This document shows, in pieces, positions 1 to 7,757 of a DNA stretch of 14,194 bases. The notes beneath the pieces are model-generated. The model was not told the DNA's origin, made no database searches, and saw only the letters and a program-made list of their open reading frames with translations. The stretch covers positions 1 through 14,194 of the forward strand of contig JADZDN010000272.1 of the NCBI GenBank assembly GCA_020851015.1. The letters are read 5' to 3'. How positions within the stretch are numbered: the first letter of the stretch is position 1; every line of letters begins with the position of its first letter. This DNA comes from Alphaproteobacteria bacterium (lineage in GTDB: Bacteria; Pseudomonadota; Alphaproteobacteria; JAEULC01). A program made the translations under genes and the position numbers.

Positions 1-159
1 CCGCTCTGCCTGTGGGACTATGAGAGCAAGCTCAGGACCGGCGACCGCCTGATCCTGGCGGCGTTCGGCGGCGGGTTCACATGGGGTGCGGCCTACGTCA
101 CCTGGGCCTATGACGGCGCCCGGCGCGCGGCGGCGACCAACGGCAAGCAGGCATCCTGA
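1..159 (+). CDS. 3-oxoacyl-ACP synthase III (FabH family), C-terminal end only
   Basis: Only the last 52 codons are in the window; the start lies to the left. The frame is open from base 1 to a TGA at 157-159. The visible peptide contains [18 protein letters not shown], which matches the closing strand of FabH-type condensing enzymes (E. coli FabH ends with a very similar [11 protein letters not shown]). FabH condenses acetyl-CoA with malonyl-ACP to begin fatty acid synthesis in the cytoplasm. The catalytic Cys and His and the Asn of the GNTSAAS motif would lie upstream and cannot be checked. The tail of about 18 residues after the motif is Ala/Arg/Lys rich and longer than in E. coli. A paralogue acting in a specialised pathway is possible, so no gene symbol is given. 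It converges on the small membrane protein gene that ends 17 bases later. Confidence 0.8.
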   Translation, partial: PLCLWDYESKLRTGDRLILAAFGGGFTWGAAYVTWAYDGARRAAATNGKQAS

Positions 160-175
160 CGCCCGCCCTTTCCGG

Positions 176-463
176 TCAGGCGGCCCTGCCGAACTTGTCC
201 CATAGCCAGAGCGCCAGAAGAACGATCAGCGATCCGACGAAGGCCGCCACGACGTCGCGCAGTGAGATCGAGACCCTGTCGAGGGCCGGAAACAGGCCAA
301 ACAGCCGGAACAGGAATCCGCCGACAAGCGCCCCGACGAGACCGAGCGCCACATTGCGCCAGACGCCGAATCCCGCGCGATGCCAGGTGATGGCAAACCC
401 CGCGAGCGTGCCTCCGATCAGACCGACGACAAGCCAGACGATGAACTGAGCGAAAGTCGGCAT
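176..463 (-). CDS. GlsB/YeaQ/YmgE family small inner-membrane protein
   Basis: This 95-residue protein is very hydrophobic, with three predicted membrane spans near residues 5-25, 36-56 and 68-89. The first span (FIVWLVVGLIGGTLAGF) and the Gly-rich second (NVALGLVGALVGGFLF) follow the pattern of the GlsB/YeaQ/YmgE family, once called transglycosylase-associated proteins. Members are small general-stress membrane proteins with no established biochemical activity. The ATG at 461-463 is preceded by GGGAG seven bases upstream, which supports the start. It is followed convergently by the fabH-like gene and separated from gltA by a terminator, so it is probably a single-gene transcript. The family call rests on pattern recognition; the function is unknown. 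Confidence 0.85.
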   Translation of the reverse strand: MPTFAQFIVWLVVGLIGGTLAGFAITWHRAGFGVWRNVALGLVGALVGGFLFRLFGLFPALDRVSISLRDVVAAFVGSLIVLLALWLWDKFGRAA

Positions 464-517
464 GGTTGTGCTCCCGCCATGCTGCGAAAATCTGTGTCGG
501 CGATCCTACACGGAGAT

Positions 518-534
518 TTGCGGTCCTGCCGCAA
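518..534. repeat. Perfect 6-bp inverted repeat (TTGCGG-N5-CCGCAA)
   Basis: TTGCGG (518-523) and CCGCAA (529-534) are exact reverse complements separated by five bases. The repeat lies between the gltA terminator and the start of the small membrane protein gene, about 55 bases upstream of that start. It may be an operator for that gene or an accessory stem of the terminator. Only the symmetry is seen; the role is inferred. Confidence 0.4.
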
Positions 535-537
535 TTG

Positions 538-565
538 AAAAGACCGGCTTCGACGGCCGGCCTTT
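538..565 (-). terminator. Rho-independent terminator of gltA
   Basis: Reading the minus strand just after the gltA stop (603), a stem GGCCGGC / GCCGGTC with one G-U pair encloses a 7-base loop. It is flanked by AAA pairing with UUU and ends in a short U run (UUUU). The structure lies about 40 bases past the stop codon, where a gltA terminator is expected, and would insulate the downstream small membrane protein gene. Confidence 0.75.
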
Positions 566-602
566 CGAAATCGCGACGCCAATCCGAAGGGGCGGGAACG
601 GC

Positions 603-1946
603 TCACGCCTTGCGGGTCGAGATCGGCTGGTAATCGCGTCGGGTGGGCCCGGTATAGAGCTGGCGCGGGCGGCCGATTTTCTGCTGCGGATCCTCGATCA
701 TTTCCTTCCATTGTGCGATCCAGCCGACGGTGCGGGCCACCGCGAACAGCACGGTGAACATCGAGGTCGGAAAGCCCATCGCCTTCAGCGTGATGCCCGA
801 ATAGAAGTCGATGTTGGGATAGAGCTTCTTCTCGATGAAATAATCGTCGTGCAGTGCGATCCGTTCGAGCTCCATCGCCACCTGCAGCAACTGGTCGTCG
901 GTATGGCCCACTTCCGACAACACTTCGTGGCAGGTCTTCTGCATGATTTTCGCGCGCGGATCGTAGTTCTTGTAGACGCGGTGGCCGAATCCCATCAGGC
1001 GGAAGGTGTCGTCCTTGCTCTTCGCGCGCGGGATGTACTCGGGGATCTTCTCCTTGCTGCCGATCGTGCGCAGCATGTTCAGCACGGCCTCGTTGGCGCC
1101 GCCATGCGCCGGCCCCCACAGGCTGGCGATGCCCGCCGCGATGCAGGCGAAGGGATTGGCGCCGGACGAACCGGCCAGCCGCACGGTCGAGGTCGAGGCG
1201 TTCTGCTCGTGGTCCGCGTGCAGGATGAAGATGCGGTCCATCGCCTTGGCCAGCACCGGGCTGACCTTGTAATCCTCGCAGGGCACCGCGAAGCACATGC
1301 GCAGGAAGTTCGACGCATAGTCGAGGTCGTTGCGCGGATACACGAAGGGCTGGCCGACCGAATACTTGTACGCCATCGCCGCGATCGTGGGCATCTTGGC
1401 GATCAGCCGGTGCGAGGCGATCATGCGCTGGTGCGGATCGTTGATGTCGGTCGAGTCGTGGTAGAAGGCCGACAGCGCGCCGACCACGCCGACCATCACC
1501 GCCATCGGGTGCGCGTCGCGCCGGAAGCCGCGATAGAGGTACTGCAGCTGCTCGTGCACCATCGTGTGGTAGGTGATGTCGTGCACGAACTTGGACTTTT
1601 GCGACGGGCTCGGCAGTTCGCCGTGCAGCAGCAGGTAGCAGACCTCCATGAAGTCGCTGTGCTCGGCCAGGTCCTCGATCGCGTAGCCGCGATGCAGCAG
1701 CACGCCTTCGTCGCCGTCGATATAGGTGATCGCCGACTGGCATGACCCGGTCGAGGTGAAGCCCGGGTCGTAGGTGAAATAGCCGGTCTCGGCGTAAAGC
1801 TTGCGGATATCGATGACCTTGGGCCCGACCGACCCATCCATCACCGGCAGCTCCAGCCGCTTGCCGGTGGCATTGTCGATCAACGTCACCGTGGGAGCCT
1901 TGTTGTCGGTCTTGGCGGCGGGGGCGGTTTTGGTGGCGGAGGCCAT
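603..1946 (-). CDS. gltA: Citrate synthase (type II, hexameric class)
   Basis: GltA condenses acetyl-CoA with oxaloacetate to citrate, the entry step of the TCA cycle, in the cytoplasm. The 447-residue product is collinear with E. coli GltA (427 aa) apart from a longer Ala/Lys-rich N-terminal extension of about 20 residues. The catalytic residues are visible: His281 in GPAHGGAN, His322 in [14 protein letters not shown] and Asp380 in NIDFYSG. The block HADHEQNAS (243-251) is also typical. The ATG at 1944-1946 has AGGGAAG about seven bases upstream. A promoter lies at 1983-2012 and a terminator at 538-565. gltX is 97 bases upstream on the same strand with no hairpin between, so some readthrough from gltX is possible. 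The gltX-gltA adjacency is common in Alphaproteobacteria. Confidence 0.98.
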   Translation of the reverse strand: MASATKTAPAAKTDNKAPTVTLIDNATGKRLELPVMDGSVGPKVIDIRKLYAETGYFTYDPGFTSTGSCQSAITYIDGDEGVLLHRGYAIEDLAEHSDFMEVCYLLLHGELPSPSQKSKFVHDITYHTMVHEQLQYLYRGFRRDAHPMAVMVGVVGALSAFYHDSTDINDPHQRMIASHRLIAKMPTIAAMAYKYSVGQPFVYPRNDLDYASNFLRMCFAVPCEDYKVSPVLAKAMDRIFILHADHEQNASTSTVRLAGSSGANPFACIAAGIASLWGPAHGGANEAVLNMLRTIGSKEKIPEYIPRAKSKDDTFRLMGFGHRVYKNYDPRAKIMQKTCHEVLSEVGHTDDQLLQVAMELERIALHDDYFIEKKLYPNIDFYSGITLKAMGFPTSMFTVLFAVARTVGWIAQWKEMIEDPQQKIGRPRQLYTGPTRRDYQPISTRKA

Positions 1947-1968
1947 GCGCGTCTTCCCTAAAATTTCC

Positions 1969-1981
1969 GCTGCAATGCAGC
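1969..1981. promoter_or_regulatory. Perfect palindrome at the gltA transcription start
   Basis: GCTGCA-A-TGCAGC is a perfect 6-1-6 palindrome at 1969-1981, beginning 23 bases upstream of the gltA ATG. It lies immediately downstream of the proposed -10 box, so it would cover the predicted transcription start. That position suits a repressor operator or a 5'-UTR hairpin. No known regulator is recognised from this motif. Confidence 0.4.
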
Positions 1982-1982
1982 A

Positions 1983-2012
1983 ATACTAGACTAACAAGGT
2001 AAAGATTGGCAA
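1983..2012 (-). promoter_or_regulatory. Candidate sigma-70 promoter of gltA
   Basis: On the minus strand TTGCCA (2007-2012, five of six matches to the -35 consensus) is followed after 18 bases by TAGTAT (1983-1988, four of six matches to the -10). The predicted start is near 1976, giving a leader of about 30 bases before the gltA ATG. This is a sequence match only. Confidence 0.5.
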
Positions 2013-2043
2013 TTCGTGAACATGTTGGGGGAAAGAGTGCCGC

Positions 2044-3444
2044 TCAGCTTGCCTGATCGGCGATCCGCCCGAGCGATTCCTCGCGGCCGAGCACGGCCAT
2101 GACCTCGAAAATACCGGGCGAGGTGGTGGCCCCGGTCAACGCGGCGCGCAGGGGCTGCGCCACCTTGCCGAGGCCGAGCTTCTCCGCCTCGGCGAAGCTG
2201 CGCACCGCCGCCTCGATCGCCTCCTCGTCCCAGGCCTGCAGGGCCGCGAAGGCCTGGGCGAGCCGCCCGAGCATCGCCTTGGCCTCGGGTGTCAGCAGCT
2301 TGACTGCCTTCTCGTCCGGCGCGATCGGCCGCGCGCGGGCATAAAACGACGCGTTCTCGGCCAGTTCGACCAGGGTACGGGCACGCTGCTTCAGCCCGGC
2401 CATGCCGCGCTGGATGCGGGCCAGCGCGTGGGCGTCGGCAGCGTGGCCGAGCTTGGCCTCGACGCTGGGCGCGATCAGGGCCGCCAGCCGCGCGTCCTGG
2501 GCCTCGCGCAGGTAGTGGCCATTCAGGTTGTCGAGCTTGCCGAAGTCGAACCGCGACGGCGCCCGGCCAACGCCGTCCAGGTCGAACCACTGGATCGCCT
2601 GTTCGGTCGAGATGATCTCGTCGTCGCCGTGGCCCCAGCCCAGCCGCAGCAGGTAGTTGCGCATCGCCTCGGGCAGATAGCCCATGTCGCGGTAGGCGTC
2701 GACACCCAGCGCGCCGTGGCGCTTGGAAAGCTTGGCGCCGTCGGGCCCGTGGATCAGCGGGATATGGGCGAACGCCGGCGGCGTGGCGCCGATCGCGCGA
2801 TAGAGCTGGACCTGGCGGAAGGCGTTGGTCAAATGGTCGTCGCCGCGGATCACGTGGGTGATGCCCATGTCGATGTCGTCGACCACCACGGAATGCATAT
2901 AGGTGGGCGTGCCGTCGCCGCGCAGCAGCACCATGTCGTCGAGCTGCGCGTTGGAGACCTTGACCTCGCCCTGCACGCGGTCGTTGACGACCGTCTCGCC
3001 TTCCTGCGGGGCCTTGAGGCGGATCACCGGCTTGACGCCCGCCGGCGCGTCCTTGGGGTCGCGGTTGCGCCAGCGCCCGTCGTAGCGCATCGGCAGGCCC
3101 TTGGCCTTCTGCTCGGCCCGCATCGCTTCCAGCTCGGGCGGGGTGGCGTAGCACCGATACGCCTTTCCCTCCGCCAGCAGGCGCTGGGCCACTTCGGCGT
3201 GCCGCGCAATCCGCGCGAACTGGAAGACCACGTCGCCGTTGTGGTCGAGTTCGAGCCATTTGAGCCCGTCCAATATGGCGTCGATCGCCTCCTTGGTGGA
3301 GCGCTGGCGGTCGGTATCCTCGATCCGCAGCAGGTACTTGCCGCCGTGGTGGCGGGCGAACAGCCAGTTGAACAGCGCCGTCCGGGCCCCGCCGATATGC
3401 AGGTACCCGGTGGGCGAGGGGGCAAAGCGTACGGTGACGGTCAT
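2044..3444 (-). CDS. gltX: Glutamyl-tRNA synthetase (non-zinc form)
   Basis: GltX charges tRNA-Glu with glutamate for translation. The 466-residue protein starts [20 protein letters not shown], with the class I HIGH motif as HIGG (16-19) and the KMSKS loop as KLSKR (238-242). The anticodon-binding helical region fills the C-terminal third. The zinc-binding Cys pair of E. coli GluRS is reduced to one Cys (RCYATPPEL, Cys98), so no zinc site is expected. The start is placed at the ATG 3442-3444 because the family begins two to five residues before RFAPSPTG. The frame stays open to a GTG at 3525, but those 27 extra residues look nothing like GluRS. No strong Shine-Dalgarno is seen before the chosen ATG. 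Many Alphaproteobacteria have two GluRS genes, one of which may also charge tRNA-Gln for amidation; the subtype is not resolved here. Confidence 0.96.
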   Translation of the reverse strand: MTVTVRFAPSPTGYLHIGGARTALFNWLFARHHGGKYLLRIEDTDRQRSTKEAIDAILDGLKWLELDHNGDVVFQFARIARHAEVAQRLLAEGKAYRCYATPPELEAMRAEQKAKGLPMRYDGRWRNRDPKDAPAGVKPVIRLKAPQEGETVVNDRVQGEVKVSNAQLDDMVLLRGDGTPTYMHSVVVDDIDMGITHVIRGDDHLTNAFRQVQLYRAIGATPPAFAHIPLIHGPDGAKLSKRHGALGVDAYRDMGYLPEAMRNYLLRLGWGHGDDEIISTEQAIQWFDLDGVGRAPSRFDFGKLDNLNGHYLREAQDARLAALIAPSVEAKLGHAADAHALARIQRGMAGLKQRARTLVELAENASFYARARPIAPDEKAVKLLTPEAKAMLGRLAQAFAALQAWDEEAIEAAVRSFAEAEKLGLGKVAQPLRAALTGATTSPGIFEVMAVLGREESLGRIADQAS

Positions 3445-3742
3445 GGCAGGCTGGATAGCAGACCGCGGCCGGCGGGTCAGCGGGGCATTTCTCTTGTTCG
3501 CAAAGCAGTGGAGGAAGTTATCCACAGCTTCGGCCCGCGTTGGTAAAATGCATATTAGATGGTTTAGTATGGAAATACTGCTCTCAATAGAAGTTGCACA
3601 AACATCACGATAAGCAAGATTCGATTGGCACGTATAGATAGAGTCTGCGTAACGTGAAGGAACGGCGCTAGATTAGAAGGTCTGCGACAGCGTGGGCGAC
3701 CGTCATGCAAAATGGCGGCGGGGGCACGAAACGGGGGGTCAG
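3445..3742. other. AT-rich divergent intergenic region between gltX and the lipoprotein gene
   Basis: This 298-base gap must hold promoters for gltX (leftward) and the lipoprotein gene (rightward). Bases 3541-3660 are about 38% G+C by my count, well below the surrounding genes. It holds a perfect DnaA box (3518-3526) and a small hairpin AGTAT-GGAA-ATACT (3566-3579). Several weak -35/-10 pairings exist, for example TTGGCA followed by CGTAAC near 3630, but none is convincing. No small gene is supported. Confidence 0.5.
3518..3526. promoter_or_regulatory. Perfect DnaA-box consensus TTATCCACA
   Basis: TTATCCACA at 3518-3526 (TGTGGATAA on the minus strand) equals the high-affinity DnaA box of E. 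coli oriC. It lies 74 bases upstream of the gltX start. Only one copy is seen, so this is not an origin. It could be a DnaA-responsive regulatory site or chance: one exact 9-mer in 14 kb on two strands is expected about 0.1 times under a uniform model. Confidence 0.35.
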
Positions 3743-5221
3743 ATGAGGGGAAAGCGCGCGTTGGCATGCACGCTCGGTGCAACGGCTCTGCTGGTGACGG
3801 CGGGCTGTACGTCGAGACCGCTCGACATTCTCGAGGAAGGTTCGATCGAGCCGAACAAGGCCGTGATCGTCGGCGCCAGCTCGCGGACGCTCATCGCCAC
3901 CGAGCCCGCGGCGGGCTCGGAGCATGGGCTTGTGGTGCCGAAGAAGATCGTGTGCGCGGAGCCCAGTCCCGATGCGGCGATGACGATCTCGCAGGCATTG
4001 ACGGCCAGCTTCACCGGCGCCGGGCAAGGCAAGGGGATCACCGCGCAGGCGGCGGCGCAGCTCGGAAGGTCCATGGCCGAAGGACTGGTGCAGATGACCG
4101 AGCGGACGGCGTCGATCCAGTTGCTGCGGGATGCCTTGCATCGTGCCTGCGAGGCCTATGCGAACGGCGCCCTTTCCGACATGTCGTATTCGCTGGTCAT
4201 CAGCCAGTACGGCGATCTGATGGTGACGCTTCTGACCGGCGAGTTGACGGCCGGGGCGTTCGGACGGCAACTGGCGTCGATCAACGGCGAAGCTAGCCAC
4301 GCCGTCGGCGTGTTCGCCGACGACGTCGCCAACAAGCAGGCGAAACTCGACAAAGCCGAAGAAGCGCAGGCCGACGCGGTCGTTGCCTTGAATGCGGCCA
4401 AGGAACAGGTGGCGGAAGCGCGGAAGCCGATTGACGCGGCAAAACCGGGAAAGCCGGCACAGGCGGACCAGGACGAATTCGACCGGGCAAAGACTGCCGA
4501 GGCGGGTGCGCAAACGAGGCTGAACGAAAAGGAAAGGGCCGTCATTGCCGCCAGGTCCGACCTGATCGCCGCCCAGGCCGGGGCTCAGCAGGGAATGGCA
4601 AAGGCGACGGCCACCGGCGCCGGAACGATCACGGCTAAGGTTTCCGCGCAATCGGGCGACCGGCTGCTGGAGATGTACCACAGCTATATGAGGGGAAGCC
4701 CCAAAGGCCTGTTCGTCGCCTGCCTGTCAGCCCTCGATCGGCCGCCGAACAGCAAGCGGGCCGATCCGGCCTTGGTCGAGGAGTGCAAGAAAGTGTTGGG
4801 CCATTTCGGCGAGGCCTACAAGAAGTCCCGGGAAGCCGACGCCAATGTCGACCTCAGGAAGCTGACGGGCGCGAGCGACTTCAATCTCCGCCTCGCGCAG
4901 ATACGGTCGGGGGCCATCGAGGAGATGGTGCGGGCCTGCGGGGCGCTCGACAGCACGAAGGTGGCCGGTTGCATGGAAGGCGCCCAGAAGGCCGCGGAGG
5001 CGCTGATGAAAGTCACCACGATCAAGGAGCTGACGGCCCAGGTGCCGGGTGAAATGGAGCCCCTGGCCGAAACCGGCCAGCACAACGCCGCGTCGCCAGC
5101 ATTGACCCAACTGCCGAGTGCGCCGCAACGAGGCGGCGCGAACGCGGCGGCGACGCAGGGCGCGCCTCGCTTGGCTGTAAGCAAAGCCACGCCGCTGCCG
5201 CAACTGCCCAAGGCGAACTAG
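3743..5221 (+). CDS. Uncharacterised outer-membrane-type lipoprotein with long coiled coil
   Basis: This 492-residue protein begins MRGKRALACTLGATALLVTAGC, a lipoprotein signal peptide with Cys22 as the lipidation site. The next residue is Thr, not Asp, so outer-membrane sorting is likely. I chose the ATG at 3743 over one 17 codons upstream because GGGGGG lies just before it and the signal peptide starts cleanly. Residues 67-78 (KKIVCAEPSPDA) and about 132-142 (HRACEAYANGA) match a motif pair I recall from uncharacterised exported proteobacterial proteins. Residues about 189-285 are charged, Ala-rich and predicted coiled coil. The C-terminal half has further Cys residues (FVACLSAL, VEECKKV, VRACGAL, VAGCMEG) that could form disulfides in the periplasm. 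The last 50 residues are Pro/Ala rich and disordered. It has its own terminator and stands between gltX and comEC. Function unknown. Confidence 0.85.
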   Translation: MRGKRALACTLGATALLVTAGCTSRPLDILEEGSIEPNKAVIVGASSRTLIATEPAAGSEHGLVVPKKIVCAEPSPDAAMTISQALTASFTGAGQGKGITAQAAAQLGRSMAEGLVQMTERTASIQLLRDALHRACEAYANGALSDMSYSLVISQYGDLMVTLLTGELTAGAFGRQLASINGEASHAVGVFADDVANKQAKLDKAEEAQADAVVALNAAKEQVAEARKPIDAAKPGKPAQADQDEFDRAKTAEAGAQTRLNEKERAVIAARSDLIAAQAGAQQGMAKATATGAGTITAKVSAQSGDRLLEMYHSYMRGSPKGLFVACLSALDRPPNSKRADPALVEECKKVLGHFGEAYKKSREADANVDLRKLTGASDFNLRLAQIRSGAIEEMVRACGALDSTKVAGCMEGAQKAAEALMKVTTIKELTAQVPGEMEPLAETGQHNAASPALTQLPSAPQRGGANAAATQGAPRLAVSKATPLPQLPKAN

Positions 5222-5230
5222 CCCCCGAAT

Positions 5231-5279
5231 CCGACGTTCGCCTTCGGTCGATCGCAAGACCGGAGGCGAGCGTCGGTTT
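5231..5279 (+). terminator. Strong 19-bp hairpin terminator after the lipoprotein gene
   Basis: The arms at 5231-5249 and 5258-5276 pair over 19 positions, with two G-U pairs and no mismatch, around an 8-base loop. TTT follows. The hairpin starts 10 bases after the TAG at 5219-5221. The U-tract is short, but the stem is very stable, so termination of the lipoprotein transcript is the simplest reading. Confidence 0.75.
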
Positions 5280-5341
5280 CCGCTTGGGCATCGGCCCCAG
5301 TATCTTTGCCAGTGTCCTGACCGTCGTTCGTTCCACCCCCT

Positions 5342-5370
5342 TTGACCCCCGCCTGCATCCGGCGCATTCT
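5342..5370 (+). promoter_or_regulatory. Candidate promoter of comEC
   Basis: TTGACC (5342-5347, five of six) is followed after 17 bases by CATTCT (5365-5370, three of six). It lies between the lipoprotein terminator and the comEC start, where a promoter is needed. The -10 box is weak, so this is tentative. Confidence 0.35.
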
Positions 5371-5413
5371 ACCAATGGGCGTGACTTGAGCGACGCCCAA
5401 GGGGGACGCGCGG

Positions 5414-7606
5414 ATGAGCGCCGGTGCGCTGGGCGGGCTCGCGGGGGCCGGCGGTCGCGGTGGGGCGGGGCTGCTGCGCTCGTTGCCGGATCGGCTAGCC
5501 GAAGCGTTCCTGGCCGAGCGCGAGCAATGGGCGCTGTGGCTGCCGGTTGCGGTCGGGGTCGGCATCGCTGTCTATTTCGCGCTGGCCGCCGAGCCGGCAT
5601 GGTGGGCGGGTGCCGCTTGGGCCGTCGCAGGCGCCGGGCTCGCCGTCTTCGCGGGTCCGCAGCGCCTGGCGGTTTTTCTTGCCGCATGGCTGATCGCGGC
5701 GTCCGGCCTGGGCTTCGCCGCGGCGCAGCTGCGCACCGCGCTGGTGGCGACGCCGATGATCGCCGAGCGCCTGGGACCGGTCGCTATCGAGGGGCGCGTC
5801 GCCGACCGCGAGATGCGCGCCGACGGCTCGCAGCGCGTGGTGCTGTCCGAACCCAAGATCGCCGGACTTGCCCCGGCGGCGACCCCGCGCCAGATCCGCC
5901 TCAGTCTCAACCGCAAGCATGCCGAGGGCGCCGCGATCGGTCGGCTGGTGTCGCTGCGCGGCGTATTGTTGCCCGCTTCGCCGCCGCTCGCCCCCGGCGC
6001 GTTCGATTTTCAGCGCCACGCGTATTTCCAGGGCATCGGCGCGGTCGGATTCTCGGTCGCGCCGCTACGCGCGCTGCCCGAGGATCATGCAGGCAGGTCG
6101 CTTTCGATCTGGCTGGAGCAGTTGCGCGAGGCCATCGGCGGGCGCATCGGCGCGGCGATCGACGGGCCGGCGGGGCCGCTGGCGGCGGCGCTCTTGATCG
6201 GCGACCGCGCCGGCATTCCCGAGCCGGTGATGGCGGCGATGCGCGATTCCGGCCTGGCGCATCTGATCGCCATTTCCGGCCTGAACTTCGCGCTGGTGGC
6301 GGGCATCTTGTTCTTCGTCGTGCGGGGCGGACTGGCGCTGGTCGAGCCGCTGGCGCTGCGCCACCCGATCAAGAAATGGGCGGCCGTCACGGCCTTTGCC
6401 GGCGCCGCGTTCTACTTCCTGGTCGCGGGCCCGTCGCCGCCGACCGAGCGTTCGTTCCTGATGATCGGCATCGTGCTCTTGGGCGTGCTGGTCGACCGCG
6501 ATGCGATCTCGATGCGCCTGCTGGCCTGGGCCGCGGCGGCGATCCTGCTGGTGCTGCCCGACGTGCTGTGGGGCGCGAGCTTCCAGATGAGCTTCGCCGC
6601 GGTGATGGCGCTGGTCGCCGCCTACGAGGGGTTGCGCGGGCGGTTCACCGACTGGCGCGCCGAGCGCGGCCTGTTTGGGCGCGCCGCGCTCTATGTGGGC
6701 GCGGTCGTGCTGACCACGGTGATCGGCAGCGCGGCGACGGGGATATACGCCGCCTACCATTTCAACCGCTTTCCGCTTTACGGGCTGGCGGCCAACCTGA
6801 TCGCCGTGCCGATCACCGCGCACTGGATCATGCCTTGGGGAATGCTCGCCTTCGCGCTGATGCCGTTCGGGCTGGAGCACTGGGCGCTGGTGCCGATGGG
6901 ATGGGGCGTTGGCGCGATCATCGCGACGGCCGAGACCGTGGCTTCCTGGCCCGGCGCCGTGGCACTGCTGCCGGCGATGCCGATGGCCGGGCTATTGGCG
7001 GCGACCGCCGGACTGATCTGGCTCTGCCTGTGGCGCGGACGGTGGCGGGTCATCGGCATCGTTCCGATCCTTGCTGGCCTCGCCGCGATGGGGCTGGCGC
7101 GCAGTCCGGACATCCTGGTGTCCGGCGACGCGCGGATGATGGCGGTGCGGGGCCTGGACGGGAAGCTGCTGCTCTCCAGCGACGGCGGCGACCGCCTTAC
7201 GACCGAGACCTGGATGCGCCGCGCGGGGCAGACGGCGACCGCGCCATTTCCCGCTGGCAGGAACGGGCGCGTGGCCCGCCGGCCGATGCGCGGCGAGGAC
7301 GACAGCCTGCGCTGCGACGGCCAGGCCTGCCTCTATCGGCGCGACGGGCGCACGGCGGCGCTGGTGCGCGAGGCGTCGGCGCTGGCCGAGGAATGCGCCG
7401 GCGCCGATGTCGTGATCAGCGCCGTGCCGGTCCGGCGAGGCTGCGCCGGGGCGGCGCTGGTGGTGGACCGCTTCGCGCTGTGGCGCGGCGGCGCGCACGC
7501 GATCTGGCTCGGCCGGCACGCGACGCGTGTAGAGACGGTAGCCGAGGCGCGCGGCGACCGGCCCTGGGTAGCCAGGCGCGGGCGGCGCGCGATCAGTGCC
7601 GACTAA
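5414..7606 (+). CDS. comEC: ComEC/Rec2 family DNA-uptake channel protein
   Basis: ComEC is the inner-membrane channel that passes single-stranded DNA into the cytoplasm during natural transformation. The 730-residue protein has an N-terminal hydrophobic segment (about residues 36-110), then a soluble OB-fold-like segment (DUF4131 type, about 115-215). The competence domain follows, with the signature HLIAISGLN (283-291) and many membrane spans to about residue 560. The final 160 residues keep the position of the metallo-beta-lactamase-like domain but show no HxHxDH metal-binding motif. The ATG at 5414 has GGGGGA seven bases upstream. A divergent ComEC next to lexA and gltX is usual in Alphaproteobacteria. 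Whether it works in transformation is not shown: no other competence gene is in the window. It ends convergent to lexA. Confidence 0.92.
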   Translation: MSAGALGGLAGAGGRGGAGLLRSLPDRLAEAFLAEREQWALWLPVAVGVGIAVYFALAAEPAWWAGAAWAVAGAGLAVFAGPQRLAVFLAAWLIAASGLGFAAAQLRTALVATPMIAERLGPVAIEGRVADREMRADGSQRVVLSEPKIAGLAPAATPRQIRLSLNRKHAEGAAIGRLVSLRGVLLPASPPLAPGAFDFQRHAYFQGIGAVGFSVAPLRALPEDHAGRSLSIWLEQLREAIGGRIGAAIDGPAGPLAAALLIGDRAGIPEPVMAAMRDSGLAHLIAISGLNFALVAGILFFVVRGGLALVEPLALRHPIKKWAAVTAFAGAAFYFLVAGPSPPTERSFLMIGIVLLGVLVDRDAISMRLLAWAAAAILLVLPDVLWGASFQMSFAAVMALVAAYEGLRGRFTDWRAERGLFGRAALYVGAVVLTTVIGSAATGIYAAYHFNRFPLYGLAANLIAVPITAHWIMPWGMLAFALMPFGLEHWALVPMGWGVGAIIATAETVASWPGAVALLPAMPMAGLLAATAGLIWLCLWRGRWRVIGIVPILAGLAAMGLARSPDILVSGDARMMAVRGLDGKLLLSSDGGDRLTTETWMRRAGQTATAPFPAGRNGRVARRPMRGEDDSLRCDGQACLYRRDGRTAALVREASALAEECAGADVVISAVPVRRGCAGAALVVDRFALWRGGAHAIWLGRHATRVETVAEARGDRPWVARRGRRAISAD

Positions 7607-7757
7607 GCGTGCAACCTACCGACCCCGCGGGACTTACGCCTTGCCCGGCCAGCGGCGAAGTTCGCCGCCGCCGCACGGTTTTGCCGCCATTCACTCGCGC
7701 GACGCACTCGCGTCATGCCGGGCTCGTTCGAGGCCCTGGCCCGGCAATCCGCGCGGC
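7607..7757. other. Convergent comEC/lexA intergenic region
   Basis: This 151-base non-coding gap separates the 3' ends of comEC and lexA. It contains a near-perfect short palindrome (GGCGAA-G-TTCGCC, about 7652-7664) and the inverted repeat at 7716-7746. No open frame is supported. It probably serves as the terminator region for both genes. Confidence 0.5.
7716..7746. repeat. Inverted repeat TGCCGGGC-N15-GCCCGGCA, possible shared terminator or REP-like element
   Basis: The arms TGCCGGGC (7716-7723) and GCCCGGCA (7739-7746) are exact reverse complements. Together with the preceding CGTCA the element resembles the intergenic palindromes with a CGTCATGCCCGG core that I recall being scattered through many alphaproteobacterial genomes. 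It lies 12 bases beyond the lexA stop. No T-run follows on either strand, so it may be a dispersed repeat and not a true terminator. Confidence 0.45.

Noticed and set aside
462..1745. 427-codon open frame on + opposite gltA
   Set aside because: Lies antisense to a complete citrate synthase with all catalytic motifs; its translation is Arg/His-rich and matches no family. High GC keeps antisense frames open.
3445..3525. GTG at 3523-3525 as start of gltX
   Set aside because: The 27 extra residues are unlike any GluRS N-terminus, and the family starts just before RFAPSPTG.
2428..3546. 372-codon open frame on + opposite gltX
   Set aside because: Antisense to a complete glutamyl-tRNA synthetase; the product is low-complexity Val/Arg-rich without motifs.
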